The notes under the pieces: model-generated
What the model was told of the DNA's origin: nothing
Database searches by the model: none
What the model saw: the letters and a program-made list of their open reading frames with translations, nothing else
Part shown: positions 50,493 to 63,036 of the stretch, in pieces
Layout: every line of letters begins with the position of its first letter
Numbering within the stretch: position 1 is the stretch's first letter
Assembly (NCBI GenBank): GCA_030867875.1
Contig: JAOWCC010000436.1
Span: 1-64,000 of the forward strand
Direction: 5' to 3'
DNA: 64,000 nucleotides
Source: Actinernus sp. WN-2022
Taxonomy: Eukaryota; Cnidaria; Anthozoa; Actiniaria; Actinernidae
Made by a program: the position numbers and the translations under genes

Positions 50493-50833
50493 TTAGTGTT
50501 AGGTTAGAAAAACGCTATTTTCTGGCATTTCTACTCAAAATACGGGAAAATTCCATCATTTAAACTTAATCTACGGGAATAGAACGTTGTATTGCCGAAT
50601 AGTGCATCGAAATCCATTAAAAGGTCGAGAAATGGCGCCACTTTGAAATTTAGGTCACACAAGTAACTTTGACAGATTAGTGTTAGGTTAGAAAAACGCG
50701 ATTTTCTGGCATTTCTACTCAAAATACGGGGAAATTCCATCATTTAAACTTAATCTACGGGAATAGAACGTTGTATTGCCGAATAGTGCATCGAAATCCA
50801 TTAAAAGGTCGAGAAATGGCGCCACTTTGAAAT
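50493..50833. repeat. A-monomer run, 2 copies (S19 to L20)
   Basis: S-2-L module; CGGGGAAATT near 50728. Confidence 0.95.
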
Positions 50834-51230
50834 TGTTGAACTCATCCTGCCCACCACCCCCCCCCCCCCCTCCCCTCCGCCCTCCCTCCTAAAGTACCTA
50901 GAGATGAATTACGGGATCGAAAGTGCACAAAAGTCTTAAACTGTCATTTGCCCTTTCATAATAACGCTAAAAATACGAGCTACTGGCTTTTAAAGCTTAG
51001 AGGCACACAAGATCTAGCATGTTTTCACAAAAGGGGGTGTTAGGTTCTAAGGGTCCTTTTCTGAAAACAGCCTAGATCTTGTGTGCCTTTAAGCTTTAAA
51101 AGCCAGTAACTCGTGTTTTTGCCGTTTTCTAGAAACAGCAAATGGCAGTTGAAGACTTTTCTGGCCTTTCTATCCCATAATTGACTTGTCTTAGATTTAT
51201 CCCATAATTTCTTAATTTGAGAGCTAGAGG
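50834..51230. repeat. B cassette L20, long form
   Basis: 397 bp, C-run of 14. Confidence 0.95.
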
Positions 51231-51571
51231 TTAGTGTTAGGTTAGAAAAACGCTATTTTCTGGCATTTCTACTCAAAATACGGGAAAATTCCATCATTTA
51301 AACTTAATCTACGGGAATAGAACGTTGTATTGCCGAATAGTGCATCGAAATCCATTAAAAGGTCGAGAAATGGCGCCACTTTGAAATTTAGGTCACACAA
51401 GTAACTTTGACAGATTAGTGTTAGGTTAGAAAAACGCGATTTTCTGGCATTTCTACTCAAAATACGGGGAAATTCCATCATTTAAACTTAATCTACGGGA
51501 ATAGAACGTTGTATTGCCGAATAGTGCATCGAAATCCATTAAAAGGTCGAGAAATGGCGCCACTTTGAAAT
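51231..51571. repeat. A-monomer run, 2 copies (L20 to S21)
   Basis: Second L-2-S spacing of the 2.83-kb repeat; CGGGGAAATT near 51466. Confidence 0.95.
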
Positions 51572-51905
51572 TGTTGAACTCATCCTGCCCACCACCCCCC
51601 CCCCCCCCTCCCCTCCGCCCTCCCTCCTAAAGTACCTAGAGATGAATTACGGGATCGAAAGTGCACAAAAGTCTTAAACTGTCATTTGCCCTTTCATAAT
51701 AACGCTAAAAATACGAGCTACTGGCTTTTAAAGCTTAGAGGCACACAAGAATCTTGTGTGCCTTTAAGCTTTAAAAGCCAGTAACTCGTGTTTTTGCCGT
51801 TTTCTAGAAACAGCAAATGGCAGTTGAAGACTTTTCTGGCCTTTCTATCCCATAATTGACTTGTCTTAGATTTATCCCATAATTTCTTAATTTGAGAGCT
51901 AGAGG
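51572..51905. repeat. B cassette S21, short form
   Basis: 334 bp, C-run of 14. Confidence 0.95.
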
Positions 51906-52982
51906 TTAGTGTTAGGTTAGAAAAACGCTATTTTCTGGCATTTCTACTCAAAATACGGGAAAATTCCATCATTTAAACTTAATCTACGGGAATAGAACGT
52001 TGTATTGCCGAATAGTGCATCGAAATCCATTAAAAGGTCGAGAAATGGCGCCACTTTGAAATTTAGGTCACACAAGTAACTTTGACAGATTAGTGTTAGG
52101 TTAGAAAAACGCGATTTTCTGGCATTTCTACTCAAAATATGGGAAAATTCCATCATTTAAACTTAATCTACGGGAATAGAACGTTGTATTGCCGAATAGT
52201 GCATCGAAATCCATTAAAAGGTCGATAAATGGCGCCACTTTGAAATTTAGGTCACACAAGTAACTTTGACAGATTAAGGTTAGGTTAGAAAAACGCGATT
52301 TTCTGGCATTTCTACTCAAAATACCGGAAAATTCCATCATTTAAACTTAATCTACGGGAATAGAACGTTGTATTGCCGAATAGTGCATCGAAATCCATTA
52401 AAAGGTCGAGAAATGGCGCCACTTTGAAATTTAGGTCACACAAGTAACTTTGACAGATTAAGGTTAGGTTAGAAAAACGCGATTTTCTGGCATTTCTACT
52501 CAAAATACGGGAAAATTCCATCATTTAAACTTAATCTACGGGAATAGAACGTTGTATTGCCGAATAGTGCATCGAAATCCATTAAAAGGTCGAGAAATGG
52601 CGCCACTTTGAAATTTAGGTCACACAAGTAACTTTGACAGATTAAGGTTAGGTTAGAAAAACGCGATTTTCTGGCATTTCTACTCAAAATACGGGAAAAT
52701 TCCATCATTTAAACTTAATCTACGGGAATAGAACGTTGTATTGCCGAATAGTGCATCGAAATCCATTAAAAGGTCGAGAAATGGCGCCACTTTGAAATTT
52801 AGGTCACACAAGTAACTTTGACAGATTAGTGTTAGGTTAGGAAAACGCGATTTTCTGGCATTTCTACTCAAAATACGGGGAAATTCCATCATTTAAACTT
52901 AATCTACGGGAATAGAACGTTGTATTGCCGAATAGTGCATCGAAATCCATTAAAAGGTCGAGAAATGGCGCCACTTTGAAAT
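51906..52982. repeat. A-monomer run, 6 copies (S21 to S22)
   Basis: TATGGG near 52139, GATAAA near 52224, TACCGG near 52323, TTAGGAAAAC near 52839, CGGGGAAATT near 52876. Confidence 0.95.
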
Positions 52983-53315
52983 TGTTGAACTCATCCTGCC
53001 CACCACCCCCCCCCCCCCTCCCCTCCGCCCTCCCTCCTAAAGTACCTAGAGATGAATTACGGGATCGAAAGTGCACAAAAGTCTTAAACTGTCATTTGCC
53101 CTTTCATAATAACGCTAAAAATACGAGCTACTGGCTTTTAAAGCTTAGAGGCACACAAGAATCTTGTGTGCCTTTAAGCTTTAAAAGCCAGTAACTCGTG
53201 TTTTTGCCGTTTTCTAGAAACAGCAAATGGCAGTTGAAGACTTTTCTGGCCTTTCTATCCCATAATTGACTTGTCTTAGATTTATCCCATAATTTCTTAA
53301 TTTGAGAGCTAGAGG
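52983..53315. repeat. B cassette S22, short form
   Basis: 333 bp, C-run of 13. It belongs both to the last 2.83-kb unit and to the first 6.0-kb unit. Confidence 0.95.
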
Positions 53316-53656
53316 TTAGTGTTAGGTTAGAAAAACGCTATTTTCTGGCATTTCTACTCAAAATACGGGAAAATTCCATCATTTAAACTTAATCTACGGG
53401 AATAGAACGTTGTATTGCCGAATAGTGCATCGAAATCCATTAAAAGGTCGAGAAATGGCGCCACTTTGAAATTTAGGTCACACAAGTAACTTTGACAGAT
53501 TAGTGTTAGGTTAGAAAAACGCGATTTTCTGGCATTTCTACTCAAAATACGGGGAAATTCCATCATTTAAACTTAATCTACGGGAATAGAACGTTGTATT
53601 GCCGAATAGTGCATCGAAATCCATTAAAAGGTCGAGAAATGGCGCCACTTTGAAAT
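53316..53656. repeat. A-monomer run, 2 copies (S22 to L23)
   Basis: S-2-L module; CGGGGAAATT near 53551. Confidence 0.95.
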
Positions 53657-54054
53657 TGTTGAACTCATCCTGCCCACCACCCCCCCCCCCCCCCTCCCCT
53701 CCGCCCTCCCTCCTAAAGTACCTAGAGATGAATTACGGGATCGAAAGTGCACAAAAGTCTTAAACTGTCATTTGCCCTTTCATAATAACGCTAAAAATAC
53801 GAGCTACTGGCTTTTAAAGCTTAGAGGCACACAAGATCTAGCATGTTTTCACAAAAGGGGGTGTTAGGTTCTAAGGGTCCTTTTCTGAAAACAGCCTAGA
53901 TCTTGTGTGCCTTTAAGCTTTAAAAGCCAGTAACTCGTGTTTTTGCCGTTTTCTAGAAACAGCAAATGGCAGTTGAAGACTTTTCTGGCCTTTCTATCCC
54001 ATAATTGACTTGTCTTAGATTTATCCCATAATTTCTTAATTTGAGAGCTAGAGG
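53657..54054. repeat. B cassette L23, long form
   Basis: 398 bp, C-run of 15. Confidence 0.95.
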
Positions 54055-54579
54055 TTAGTGTTAGGTTAGAAAAACGCTATTTTCTGGCATTTCTACTCAA
54101 AATACGGGAAAATTCCATCATTTAAACTTAATCTACGGGAATAGAACGTTGTATTGCCGAATAGTGCATCGAAATCCATTAAAAGGTCGAGAAATGGCGC
54201 CACTTTGAAATTTAGGTCACACAAGTAACTTTGACAGATTAGTGTTAGGTTAGAAAAACGCGATTTTCTGGCATTTCTACTCAAAATACGGGAAAATTCC
54301 ATCATTTAAACTTAATCTACGGGAATAGAACGTTGTATTGCCGAATAGTGCATCGAAATCCATTAAAAGGTCGATAAATGGCGCCACTTTGAAATTTAGG
54401 TCACACAAGTAACTTTGACAGATTAAGGTTAGGTTAGAAAAACGCGATTTTCTGGCATTTCTACTCAAAATACGGGAAAATTCCATCATTTAAACTTAAT
54501 CTACGGGAATAGAACGTTGTATTGCCGAATAGTGCATCGAAATCCATTAAAAGGTCGAGAAATGGCGCCACTTTGAAAT
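54055..54579. repeat. A-monomer run, 3 copies (L23 to S24)
   Basis: Middle monomer with GATAAA near 54373. Confidence 0.95.
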
Positions 54580-54909
54580 TGTTGAACTCATCCTGCCCAC
54601 CACCCCCCCCCCTCCCCTCCGCCCTCCCTCCTAAAGTACCTAGAGATGAATTACGGGATCGAAAGTGCACAAAAGTCTTAAACTGTCATTTGCCCTTTCA
54701 TAATAACGCTAAAAATACGAGCTACTGGCTTTTAAAGCTTAGAGGCACACAAGAATCTTGTGTGCCTTTAAGCTTTAAAAGCCAGTAACTCGTGTTTTTG
54801 CCGTTTTCTAGAAACAGCAAATGGCAGTTGAAGACTTTTCTGGCCTTTCTATCCCATAATTGACTTGTCTTAGATTTATCCCATAATTTCTTAATTTGAG
54901 AGCTAGAGG
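54580..54909. repeat. B cassette S24, short form
   Basis: 330 bp. C-run of 10, the shortest class; its counterpart S30 in the next 6.0-kb unit also has 10. Confidence 0.95.
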
Positions 54910-55250
54910 TTAGTGTTAGGTTAGAAAAACGCTATTTTCTGGCATTTCTACTCAAAATACGGGAAAATTCCATCATTTAAACTTAATCTACGGGAATAGA
55001 ACGTTGTATTGCCGAATAGTGCATCGAAATCCATTAAAAGGTCGAGAAATGGCGCCACTTTGAAATTTAGGTCACACAAGTAACTTTGACAGATTAGTGT
55101 TAGGTTAGAAAAACGCGATTTTCTGGCATTTCTACTCAAAATACGGGGAAATTCCATCATTTAAACTTAATCTACGGGAATAGAACGTTGTATTGCCGAA
55201 TAGTGCATCGAAATCCATTAAAAGGTCGAGAAATGGCGCCACTTTGAAAT
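54910..55250. repeat. A-monomer run, 2 copies (S24 to L25)
   Basis: S-2-L module; CGGGGAAATT near 55145. Confidence 0.95.
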
Positions 55251-55647
55251 TGTTGAACTCATCCTGCCCACCACCCCCCCCCCCCCCTCCCCTCCGCCCT
55301 CCCTCCTAAAGTACCTAGAGATGAATTACGGGATCGAAAGTGCACAAAAGTCTTAAACTGTCATTTGCCCTTTCATAATAACGCTAAAAATACGAGCTAC
55401 TGGCTTTTAAAGCTTAGAGGCACACAAGATCTAGCATGTTTTCACAAAAGGGGGTGTTAGGTTCTAAGGGTCCTTTTCTGAAAACAGCCTAGATCTTGTG
55501 TGCCTTTAAGCTTTAAAAGCCAGTAACTCGTGTTTTTGCCGTTTTCTAGAAACAGCAAATGGCAGTTGAAGACTTTTCTGGCCTTTCTATCCCATAATTG
55601 ACTTGTCTTAGATTTATCCCATAATTTCTTAATTTGAGAGCTAGAGG
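55251..55647. repeat. B cassette L25, long form
   Basis: 397 bp, C-run of 14. Confidence 0.95.
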
Positions 55648-56356
55648 TTAGTGTTAGGTTAGAAAAACGCTATTTTCTGGCATTTCTACTCAAAATACGG
55701 GAAAATTCCATCATTTAAACTTAATCTACGGGAATAGAACGTTGTATTGCCGAATAGTGCATCGAAATCCATTAAAAGGTCGAGAAATGGCGCCACTTTG
55801 AAATTTAGGTCACACAAGTAACTTTGACAGATTAGTGTTAGGTTAGAAAAACGCGATTTTCTGGCATTTCTACTCAAAATACGGGAAAATTCCATCATTT
55901 AAACTTAATCTACGGGAATAGAACGTTGTATTGCCGAATAGTGCATCGAAATCCATTAAAAGGTCGATAAATGGCGCCACTTTGAAATTTAGGTCACACA
56001 AGTAACTTTGACAGATTAGTGTTAGGTTAGAAAAACGCGATTTTCTGGCATTTCTACTCAAAATACGGGAAAATTCCATCATTTAAACTTAATCTACGGG
56101 AATAGAACGTTGTATTGCCGAATAGTGCATCGAAATCCATTAAAAGGTCGATAAATGGCGCCACTTTGAAATTTAGGTCACACAAGTAACTTTGACAGAT
56201 TAAGGTTAGGTTAGAAAAACGCGATTTTCTGGCATTTCTACTCAAAATACGGGGAAATTCCATCATTTAAACTTAATCTACGGGAATAGAACGTTGTATT
56301 GCCGAATAGTGCATCGAAATCCATTAAAAGGTCGAGAAATGGCGCCACTTTGAAAT
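55648..56356. repeat. A-monomer run, 4 copies (L25 to S26)
   Basis: GATAAA near 55966 and 56150, TTAGTGTTAGG between them near 56016, CGGGGAAATT near 56250. Confidence 0.95.
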
Positions 56357-56690
56357 TGTTGAACTCATCCTGCCCACCACCCCCCCCCCCCCCTCCCCTC
56401 CGCCCTCCCTCCTAAAGTACCTAGAGATGAATTACGGGATCGAAAGTGCACAAAAGTCTTAAACTGTCATTTGCCCTTTCATAATAACGCTAAAAATACG
56501 AGCTACTGGCTTTTAAAGCTTAGAGGCACACAAGAATCTTGTGTGCCTTTAAGCTTTAAAAGCCAGTAACTCGTGTTTTTGCCGTTTTCTAGAAACAGCA
56601 AATGGCAGTTGAAGACTTTTCTGGCCTTTCTATCCCATAATTGACTTGTCTTAGATTTATCCCATAATTTCTTAATTTGAGAGCTAGAGG
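56357..56690. repeat. B cassette S26, short form
   Basis: 334 bp, C-run of 14. Confidence 0.95.
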
Positions 56691-57583
56691 TTAGTGTTAG
56701 GTTAGAAAAACGCTATTTTCTGGCATTTCTACTCAAAATACGGGAAAATTCCATCATTTAAACTTAATCTACGGGAATAGAACGTTGTATTGCCGAATAG
56801 TGCATCGAAATCCATTAAAAGGTCGAGAAATGGCGCCACTTTGAAATTTAGGTCACACAAGTAACTTTGACAGATTAGTGTTAGGTTAGAAAAACGCGAT
56901 TTTCTGGCATTTCTACTCAAAATACGGGGAAATTCCATCATTTAAACTTAATCTACGGGAATAGAACGTTGTATTGCCGAATAGTGCATCGAAATCCATT
57001 AAAAGGTCGAGAAATGGCGCCACTTTGAAATTTAGGTCACACAAGTAACTTTGACAGATTAAGGTTAGGTTAGAAAAACGCGATTTTCTGGCATTTCTAC
57101 TCAAAATACCGGAAAATTCCATCATTTAAACTTAATCTACGGGAATAGAACGTTGTATTGCCGAATAGTGCATCGAAATCCATTAAAAGGTCGAGAAATG
57201 GCGCCACTTTGAAATTTAGGTCACACAAGTAACTTTGACAGATTAAGGTTAGGTTAGAAAAACGCGATTTTCTGGCATTTCTACTCAAAATACGGGAAAA
57301 TTCCATCATTTAAACTTAATCTACGGGAATAGAACGTTGTATTGCCGAATAGTGCATCGAAATCCATTAAAAGGTCGAGAAATGGCGCCACTTTGAAATT
57401 TAGGTCACACAAGTAACTTTGACAGATTAAGGTTAGGTTAGAAAAACGCGATTTTCTGGCATTTCTACTCAAAATACGGGGAAATTCCATCATTTAAACT
57501 TAATCTACGGGAATAGAACGTTGTATTGCCGAATAGTGCATCGAAATCCATTAAAAGGTCGAGAAATGGCGCCACTTTGAAAT
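56691..57583. repeat. A-monomer run, 5 copies (S26 to S27)
   Basis: CGGGGAAATT near 56925 and 57477, TACCGG near 57109. Resembles the six-monomer runs but lacks the TATGGG/GATAAA monomers. Confidence 0.95.
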
Positions 57584-57916
57584 TGTTGAACTCATCCTGC
57601 CCATCACCCCCCCCCCCCCTCCCCTCCGCCCTCCCTCCTAAAGTACCTAGAGATGAATTACGGGATCGAAAGTGCACAAAAGTCTTAAACTGTCATTTGC
57701 CCTTTCATAATAACGCTAAAAATACGAGCTACTGGCTTTTAAAGCTTAGAGGCACACAAGAATCTTGTGTGCCTTTAAGCTTTAAAAGCCAGTAACTCGT
57801 GTTTTTGCCGTTTTCTAGAAACAGCAAATGGCAGTTGAAGACTTTTCTGGCCTTTCTATCCCATAATTGACTTGTCTTAGATTTATCCCATAATTTCTTA
57901 ATTTGAGAGCTAGAGG
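57584..57916. repeat. B cassette S27, short form with a private change
   Basis: 333 bp, C-run of 13. Just before the C-run it reads CCCATCACC where other copies have CCCACCACC (near 57604). Confidence 0.95.
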
Positions 57917-58993
57917 TTAGTGTTAGGTTAGAAAAACGCTATTTTCTGGCATTTCTACTCAAAATACGGGAAAATTCCATCATTTAAACTTAATCTACGG
58001 GAATAGAACGTTGTATTGCCGAATAGTGCATCGAAATCCATTAAAAGGTCGAGAAATGGCGCCACTTTGAAATTTAGGTCACACAAGTAACTTTGACAGA
58101 TTAGTGTTAGGTTAGAAAAACGCGATTTTCTGGCATTTCTACTCAAAATACGGGGAAATTCCATCATTTAAACTTAATCTACGGGAATAGAACGTTGTAT
58201 TGCCGAATAGTGCATCGAAATCCATTAAAAGGTCGAGAAATGGCGCCACTTTGAAATTTAGGTCACACAAGTAACTTTGACAGATTAAGGTTAGGTTAGA
58301 AAAACGCGATTTTCTGGCATTTCTACTCAAAATACCGGAAAATTCCATCATTTAAACTTAATCTACGGGAATAGAACGTTGTATTGCCGAATAGTGCATC
58401 GAAATCCATTAAAAGGTCGAGAAATGGCGCCACTTTGAAATTTAGGTCACACAAGTAACTTTGACAGATTAAGGTTAGGTTAGAAAAACGCGATTTTCTG
58501 GCATTTCTACTCAAAATACGGGAAAATTCCATCATTTAAACTTAATCTACGGGAATAGAACGTTGTATTGCCGAATAGTGCATCGAAATCCATTAAAAGG
58601 TCGAGAAATGGCGCCACTTTGAAATTTAGGTCACACAAGTAACTTTGACAGATTAAGGTTAGGTTAGAAAAACGCGATTTTCTGGCATTTCTACTCAAAA
58701 TACGGGAAAATTCCATCATTTAAACTTAATCTACGGGAATAGAACGTTGTATTGCCGAATAGTGCATCGAAATCCATTAAAAGGTCGAGAAATGGCGCCA
58801 CTTTGAAATTTAGGTCACACAAGTAACTTTGACAGATTAGTGTTAGGTTAGGAAAACGCGATTTTCTGGCATTTCTACTCAAAATACGGGGAAATTCCAT
58901 CATTTAAACTTAATCTACGGGAATAGAACGTTGTATTGCCGAATAGTGCATCGAAATCCATTAAAAGGTCGAGAAATGGCGCCACTTTGAAAT
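57917..58993. repeat. A-monomer run, 6 copies (S27 to S28)
   Basis: CGGGGAAATT near 58151 and 58888, TACCGG near 58334, TTAGGAAAAC near 58849. A hybrid: its start is like the S26 run and its end is like the 2.83-kb repeat. Confidence 0.95.
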
Positions 58994-59323
58994 TGTTGAA
59001 CTCATCCTGCCCACCACCCCCCCCCCTCCCCTCCGCCCTCCCTCCTAAAGTACCTAGAGATGAATTACGGGATCGAAAGTGCACAAAAGTCTTAAACTGT
59101 CATTTGCCCTTTCATAATAACGCTAAAAATACGAGCTACTGGCTTTTAAAGCTTAGAGGCACACAAGAATCTTGTGTGCCTTTAAGCTTTAAAAGCCAGT
59201 AACTCGTGTTTTTGCCGTTTTCTAGAAACAGCAAATGGCAGTTGAAGACTTTTCTGGCCTTTCTATCCCATAATTGACTTGTCTTAGATTTATCCCATAA
59301 TTTCTTAATTTGAGAGCTAGAGG
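58994..59323. repeat. B cassette S28, short form
   Basis: 330 bp, C-run of 10. First cassette of the second 6.0-kb unit. Confidence 0.95.
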
Positions 59324-59664
59324 TTAGTGTTAGGTTAGAAAAACGCTATTTTCTGGCATTTCTACTCAAAATACGGGAAAATTCCATCATTTAAACTTAA
59401 TCTACGGGAATAGAACGTTGTATTGCCGAATAGTGCATCGAAATCCATTAAAAGGTCGAGAAATGGCGCCACTTTGAAATTTAGGTCACACAAGTAACTT
59501 TGACAGATTAGTGTTAGGTTAGAAAAACGCGATTTTCTGGCATTTCTACTCAAAATACGGGGAAATTCCATCATTTAAACTTAATCTACGGGAATAGAAC
59601 GTTGTATTGCCGAATAGTGCATCGAAATCCATTAAAAGGTCGAGAAATGGCGCCACTTTGAAAT
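59324..59664. repeat. A-monomer run, 2 copies (S28 to L29)
   Basis: S-2-L module; CGGGGAAATT near 59559. Confidence 0.95.
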
Positions 59665-60064
59665 TGTTGAACTCATCCTGCCCACCACCCCCCCCCCCCC
59701 CCCCTCCCCTCCGCCCTCCCTCCTAAAGTACCTAGAGATGAATTACGGGATCGAAAGTGCACAAAAGTCTTAAACTGTCATTTGCCCTTTCATAATAACG
59801 CTAAAAATACGAGCTACTGGCTTTTAAAGCTTAGAGGCACACAAGATCTAGCATGTTTTCACAAAAGGGGGTGTTAGGTTCTAAGGGTCCTTTTCTGAAA
59901 ACAGCCTAGATCTTGTGTGCCTTTAAGCTTTAAAAGCCAGTAACTCGTGTTTTTGCCGTTTTCTAGAAACAGCAAATGGCAGTTGAAGACTTTTCTGGCC
60001 TTTCTATCCCATAATTGACTTGTCTTAGATTTATCCCATAATTTCTTAATTTGAGAGCTAGAGG
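59665..60064. repeat. B cassette L29, long form
   Basis: 400 bp, C-run of 17. Confidence 0.95.
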
Positions 60065-60589
60065 TTAGTGTTAGGTTAGAAAAACGCTATTTTCTGGCAT
60101 TTCTACTCAAAATACGGGAAAATTCCATCATTTAAACTTAATCTACGGGAATAGAACGTTGTATTGCCGAATAGTGCATCGAAATCCATTAAAAGGTCGA
60201 GAAATGGCGCCACTTTGAAATTTAGGTCACACAAGTAACTTTGACAGATTAGTGTTAGGTTAGAAAAACGCGATTTTCTGGCATTTCTACTCAAAATACG
60301 GGAAAATTCCATCATTTAAACTTAATCTACGGGAATAGAACGTTGTATTGCCGAATAGTGCATCGAAATCCATTAAAAGGTCGATAAATGGCGCCACTTT
60401 GAAATTTAGGTCACACAAGTAACTTTGACAGATTAAGGTTAGGTTAGAAAAACGCGATTTTCTGGCATTTCTACTCAAAATACGGGAAAATTCCATCATT
60501 TAAACTTAATCTACGGGAATAGAACGTTGTATTGCCGAATAGTGCATCGAAATCCATTAAAAGGTCGAGAAATGGCGCCACTTTGAAAT
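60065..60589. repeat. A-monomer run, 3 copies (L29 to S30)
   Basis: Middle monomer with GATAAA near 60383. Confidence 0.95.
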
Positions 60590-60919
60590 TGTTGAACTCA
60601 TCCTGCCCACCACCCCCCCCCCTCCCCTCCGCCCTCCCTCCTAAAGTACCTAGAGATGAATTACGGGATCGAAAGTGCACAAAAGTCTTAAACTGTCATT
60701 TGCCCTTTCATAATAACGCTAAAAATACGAGCTACTGGCTTTTAAAGCTTAGAGGCACACAAGAATCTTGTGTGCCTTTAAGCTTTAAAAGCCAGTAACT
60801 CGTGTTTTTGCCGTTTTCTAGAAACAGCAAATGGCAGTTGAAGACTTTTCTGGCCTTTCTATCCCATAATTGACTTGTCTTAGATTTATCCCATAATTTC
60901 TTAATTTGAGAGCTAGAGG
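60590..60919. repeat. B cassette S30, short form
   Basis: 330 bp, C-run of 10. From here the order of parts repeats that of the left window edge (S1 onward). Confidence 0.95.
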
Positions 60920-61260
60920 TTAGTGTTAGGTTAGAAAAACGCTATTTTCTGGCATTTCTACTCAAAATACGGGAAAATTCCATCATTTAAACTTAATCTA
61001 CGGGAATAGAACGTTGTATTGCCGAATAGTGCATCGAAATCCATTAAAAGGTCGAGAAATGGCGCCACTTTGAAATTTAGGTCACACAAGTAACTTTGAC
61101 AGATTAGTGTTAGGTTAGAAAAACGCGATTTTCTGGCATTTCTACTCAAAATACGGGGAAATTCCATCATTTAAACTTAATCTACGGGAATAGAACGTTG
61201 TATTGCCGAATAGTGCATCGAAATCCATTAAAAGGTCGAGAAATGGCGCCACTTTGAAAT
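60920..61260. repeat. A-monomer run, 2 copies (S30 to L31)
   Basis: S-2-L module; CGGGGAAATT near 61155. Confidence 0.95.
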
Positions 61261-61655
61261 TGTTGAACTCATCCTGCCCACCACCCCCCCCCCCCTCCCC
61301 TCCGCCCTCCCTCCTAAAGTACCTAGAGATGAATTACGGGATCGAAAGTGCACAAAAGTCTTAAACTGTCATTTGCCCTTTCATAATAACGCTAAAAATA
61401 CGAGCTACTGGCTTTTAAAGCTTAGAGGCACACAAGATCTAGCATGTTTTCACAAAAGGGGGTGTTAGGTTCTAAGGGTCCTTTTCTGAAAACAGCCTAG
61501 ATCTTGTGTGCCTTTAAGCTTTAAAAGCCAGTAACTCGTGTTTTTGCCGTTTTCTAGAAACAGCAAATGGCAGTTGAAGACTTTTCTGGCCTTTCTATCC
61601 CATAATTGACTTGTCTTAGATTTATCCCATAATTTCTTAATTTGAGAGCTAGAGG
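61261..61655. repeat. B cassette L31, long form with a short C-run
   Basis: 395 bp. Its C-run of 12 is the shortest among long copies. Confidence 0.95.
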
Positions 61656-62364
61656 TTAGTGTTAGGTTAGAAAAACGCTATTTTCTGGCATTTCTACTCA
61701 AAATACGGGAAAATTCCATCATTTAAACTTAATCTACGGGAATAGAACGTTGTATTGCCGAATAGTGCATCGAAATCCATTAAAAGGTCGAGAAATGGCG
61801 CCACTTTGAAATTTAGGTCACACAAGTAACTTTGACAGATTAGTGTTAGGTTAGAAAAACGCGATTTTCTGGCATTTCTACTCAAAATACGGGAAAATTC
61901 CATCATTTAAACTTAATCTACGGGAATAGAACGTTGTATTGCCGAATAGTGCATCGAAATCCATTAAAAGGTCGATAAATGGCGCCACTTTGAAATTTAG
62001 GTCACACAAGTAACTTTGACAGATTAGTGTTAGGTTAGAAAAACGCGATTTTCTGGCATTTCTACTCAAAATACGGGAAAATTCCATCATTTAAACTTAA
62101 TCTACGGGAATAGAACGTTGTATTGCCGAATAGTGCATCGAAATCCATTAAAAGGTCGATAAATGGCGCCACTTTGAAATTTAGGTCACACAAGTAACTT
62201 TGACAGATTAAGGTTAGGTTAGAAAAACGCGATTTTCTGGCATTTCTACTCAAAATACGGGGAAATTCCATCATTTAAACTTAATCTACGGGAATAGAAC
62301 GTTGTATTGCCGAATAGTGCATCGAAATCCATTAAAAGGTCGAGAAATGGCGCCACTTTGAAAT
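61656..62364. repeat. A-monomer run, 4 copies (L31 to S32)
   Basis: GATAAA near 61974 and 62158, CGGGGAAATT near 62258. The variants are in the same order as at 1033-1741. Confidence 0.95.
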
Positions 62365-62695
62365 TGTTGAACTCATCCTGCCCACCACCCCCCCCCCCCT
62401 CCCCTCCGCCCTCCCTCCTAAAGTACCTAGAGATGAATTACGGGATCGAAAGTGCACAAAGTCTTAAACTGTCATTTGCCCTTTCATAATAACGCTAAAA
62501 ATACGAGCTACTGGCTTTTAAAGCTTAGAGGCACACAAGAATCTTGTGTGCCTTTAAGCTTTAAAAGCCAGTAACTCGTGTTTTTGCCGTTTTCTAGAAA
62601 CAGCAAATGGCAGTTGAAGACTTTTCTGGCCTTTCTATCCCATAATTGACTTGTCTTAGATTTATCCCATAATTTCTTAATTTGAGAGCTAGAGG
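62365..62695. repeat. B cassette S32, short form with a 1-bp deletion
   Basis: 331 bp, C-run of 12. One A is missing near 62459 (GCACAAAGTC), inside the left hairpin arm; it is the second of two indels in B outside the C-run. Confidence 0.95.
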
Positions 62696-63036
62696 TTAGT
62701 GTTAGGTTAGAAAAACGCTATTTTCTGGCATTTCTACTCAAAATACGGGAAAATTCCATCATTTAAACTTAATCTACGGGAATAGAACGTTGTATTGCCG
62801 AATAGTGCATCGAAATCCATTAAAAGGTCGAGAAATGGCGCCACTTTGAAATTTAGGTCACACAAGTAACTTTGACAGATTAGTGTTAGGTTAGAAAAAC
62901 GCGATTTTCTGGCATTTCTACTCAAAATACGGGGAAATTCCATCATTTAAACTTAATCTACGGGAATAGAACGTTGTATTGCCGAATAGTGCATCGAAAT
63001 CCATTAAAAGGTCGAGAAATGGCGCCACTTTGAAAT
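62696..63036. repeat. A-monomer run, 2 copies (S32 to L33)
   Basis: S-2-L module; CGGGGAAATT near 62931. Confidence 0.95.

Larger units (their letters stand above)
45918..54054. repeat. Higher-order repeat of about 2.83 kb (S-6-S-2-L-2), nearly three copies
   Basis: Unit starts at 45918, 48745 and 51572 are 2,827 bp apart each time. Each unit has the same variant order in its six-monomer run: TATGGG, GATAAA, TACCGG, then TTAGGAAAAC and CGGGGAAATT. The third unit runs through L23 and then departs, with three monomers instead of two before the next B. C-runs differ between copies (12/14/14, 15/17/13, 18/14/15), so these fast-changing tracts vary while the rest is near identical. Confidence 0.93.
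52983..62695. repeat. Higher-order repeat of about 6.0 kb (S-2-L-3-S-2-L-4-S-5-S-6), 1.6 copies
   Basis: Unit 1 runs from S22 (52983) to the end of the S27 run (58993), 6,011 bp. Unit 2 starts at S28 (58994) and repeats S-2-L-3-S-2-L-4-S through S32. Matching monomers are 6,005-6,010 bp apart. After S32 the order changes to 2-L33-3-B34 instead of 5-S-6, so unit 2 was joined to another copy of the S-2-L-3 module. Confidence 0.92.
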
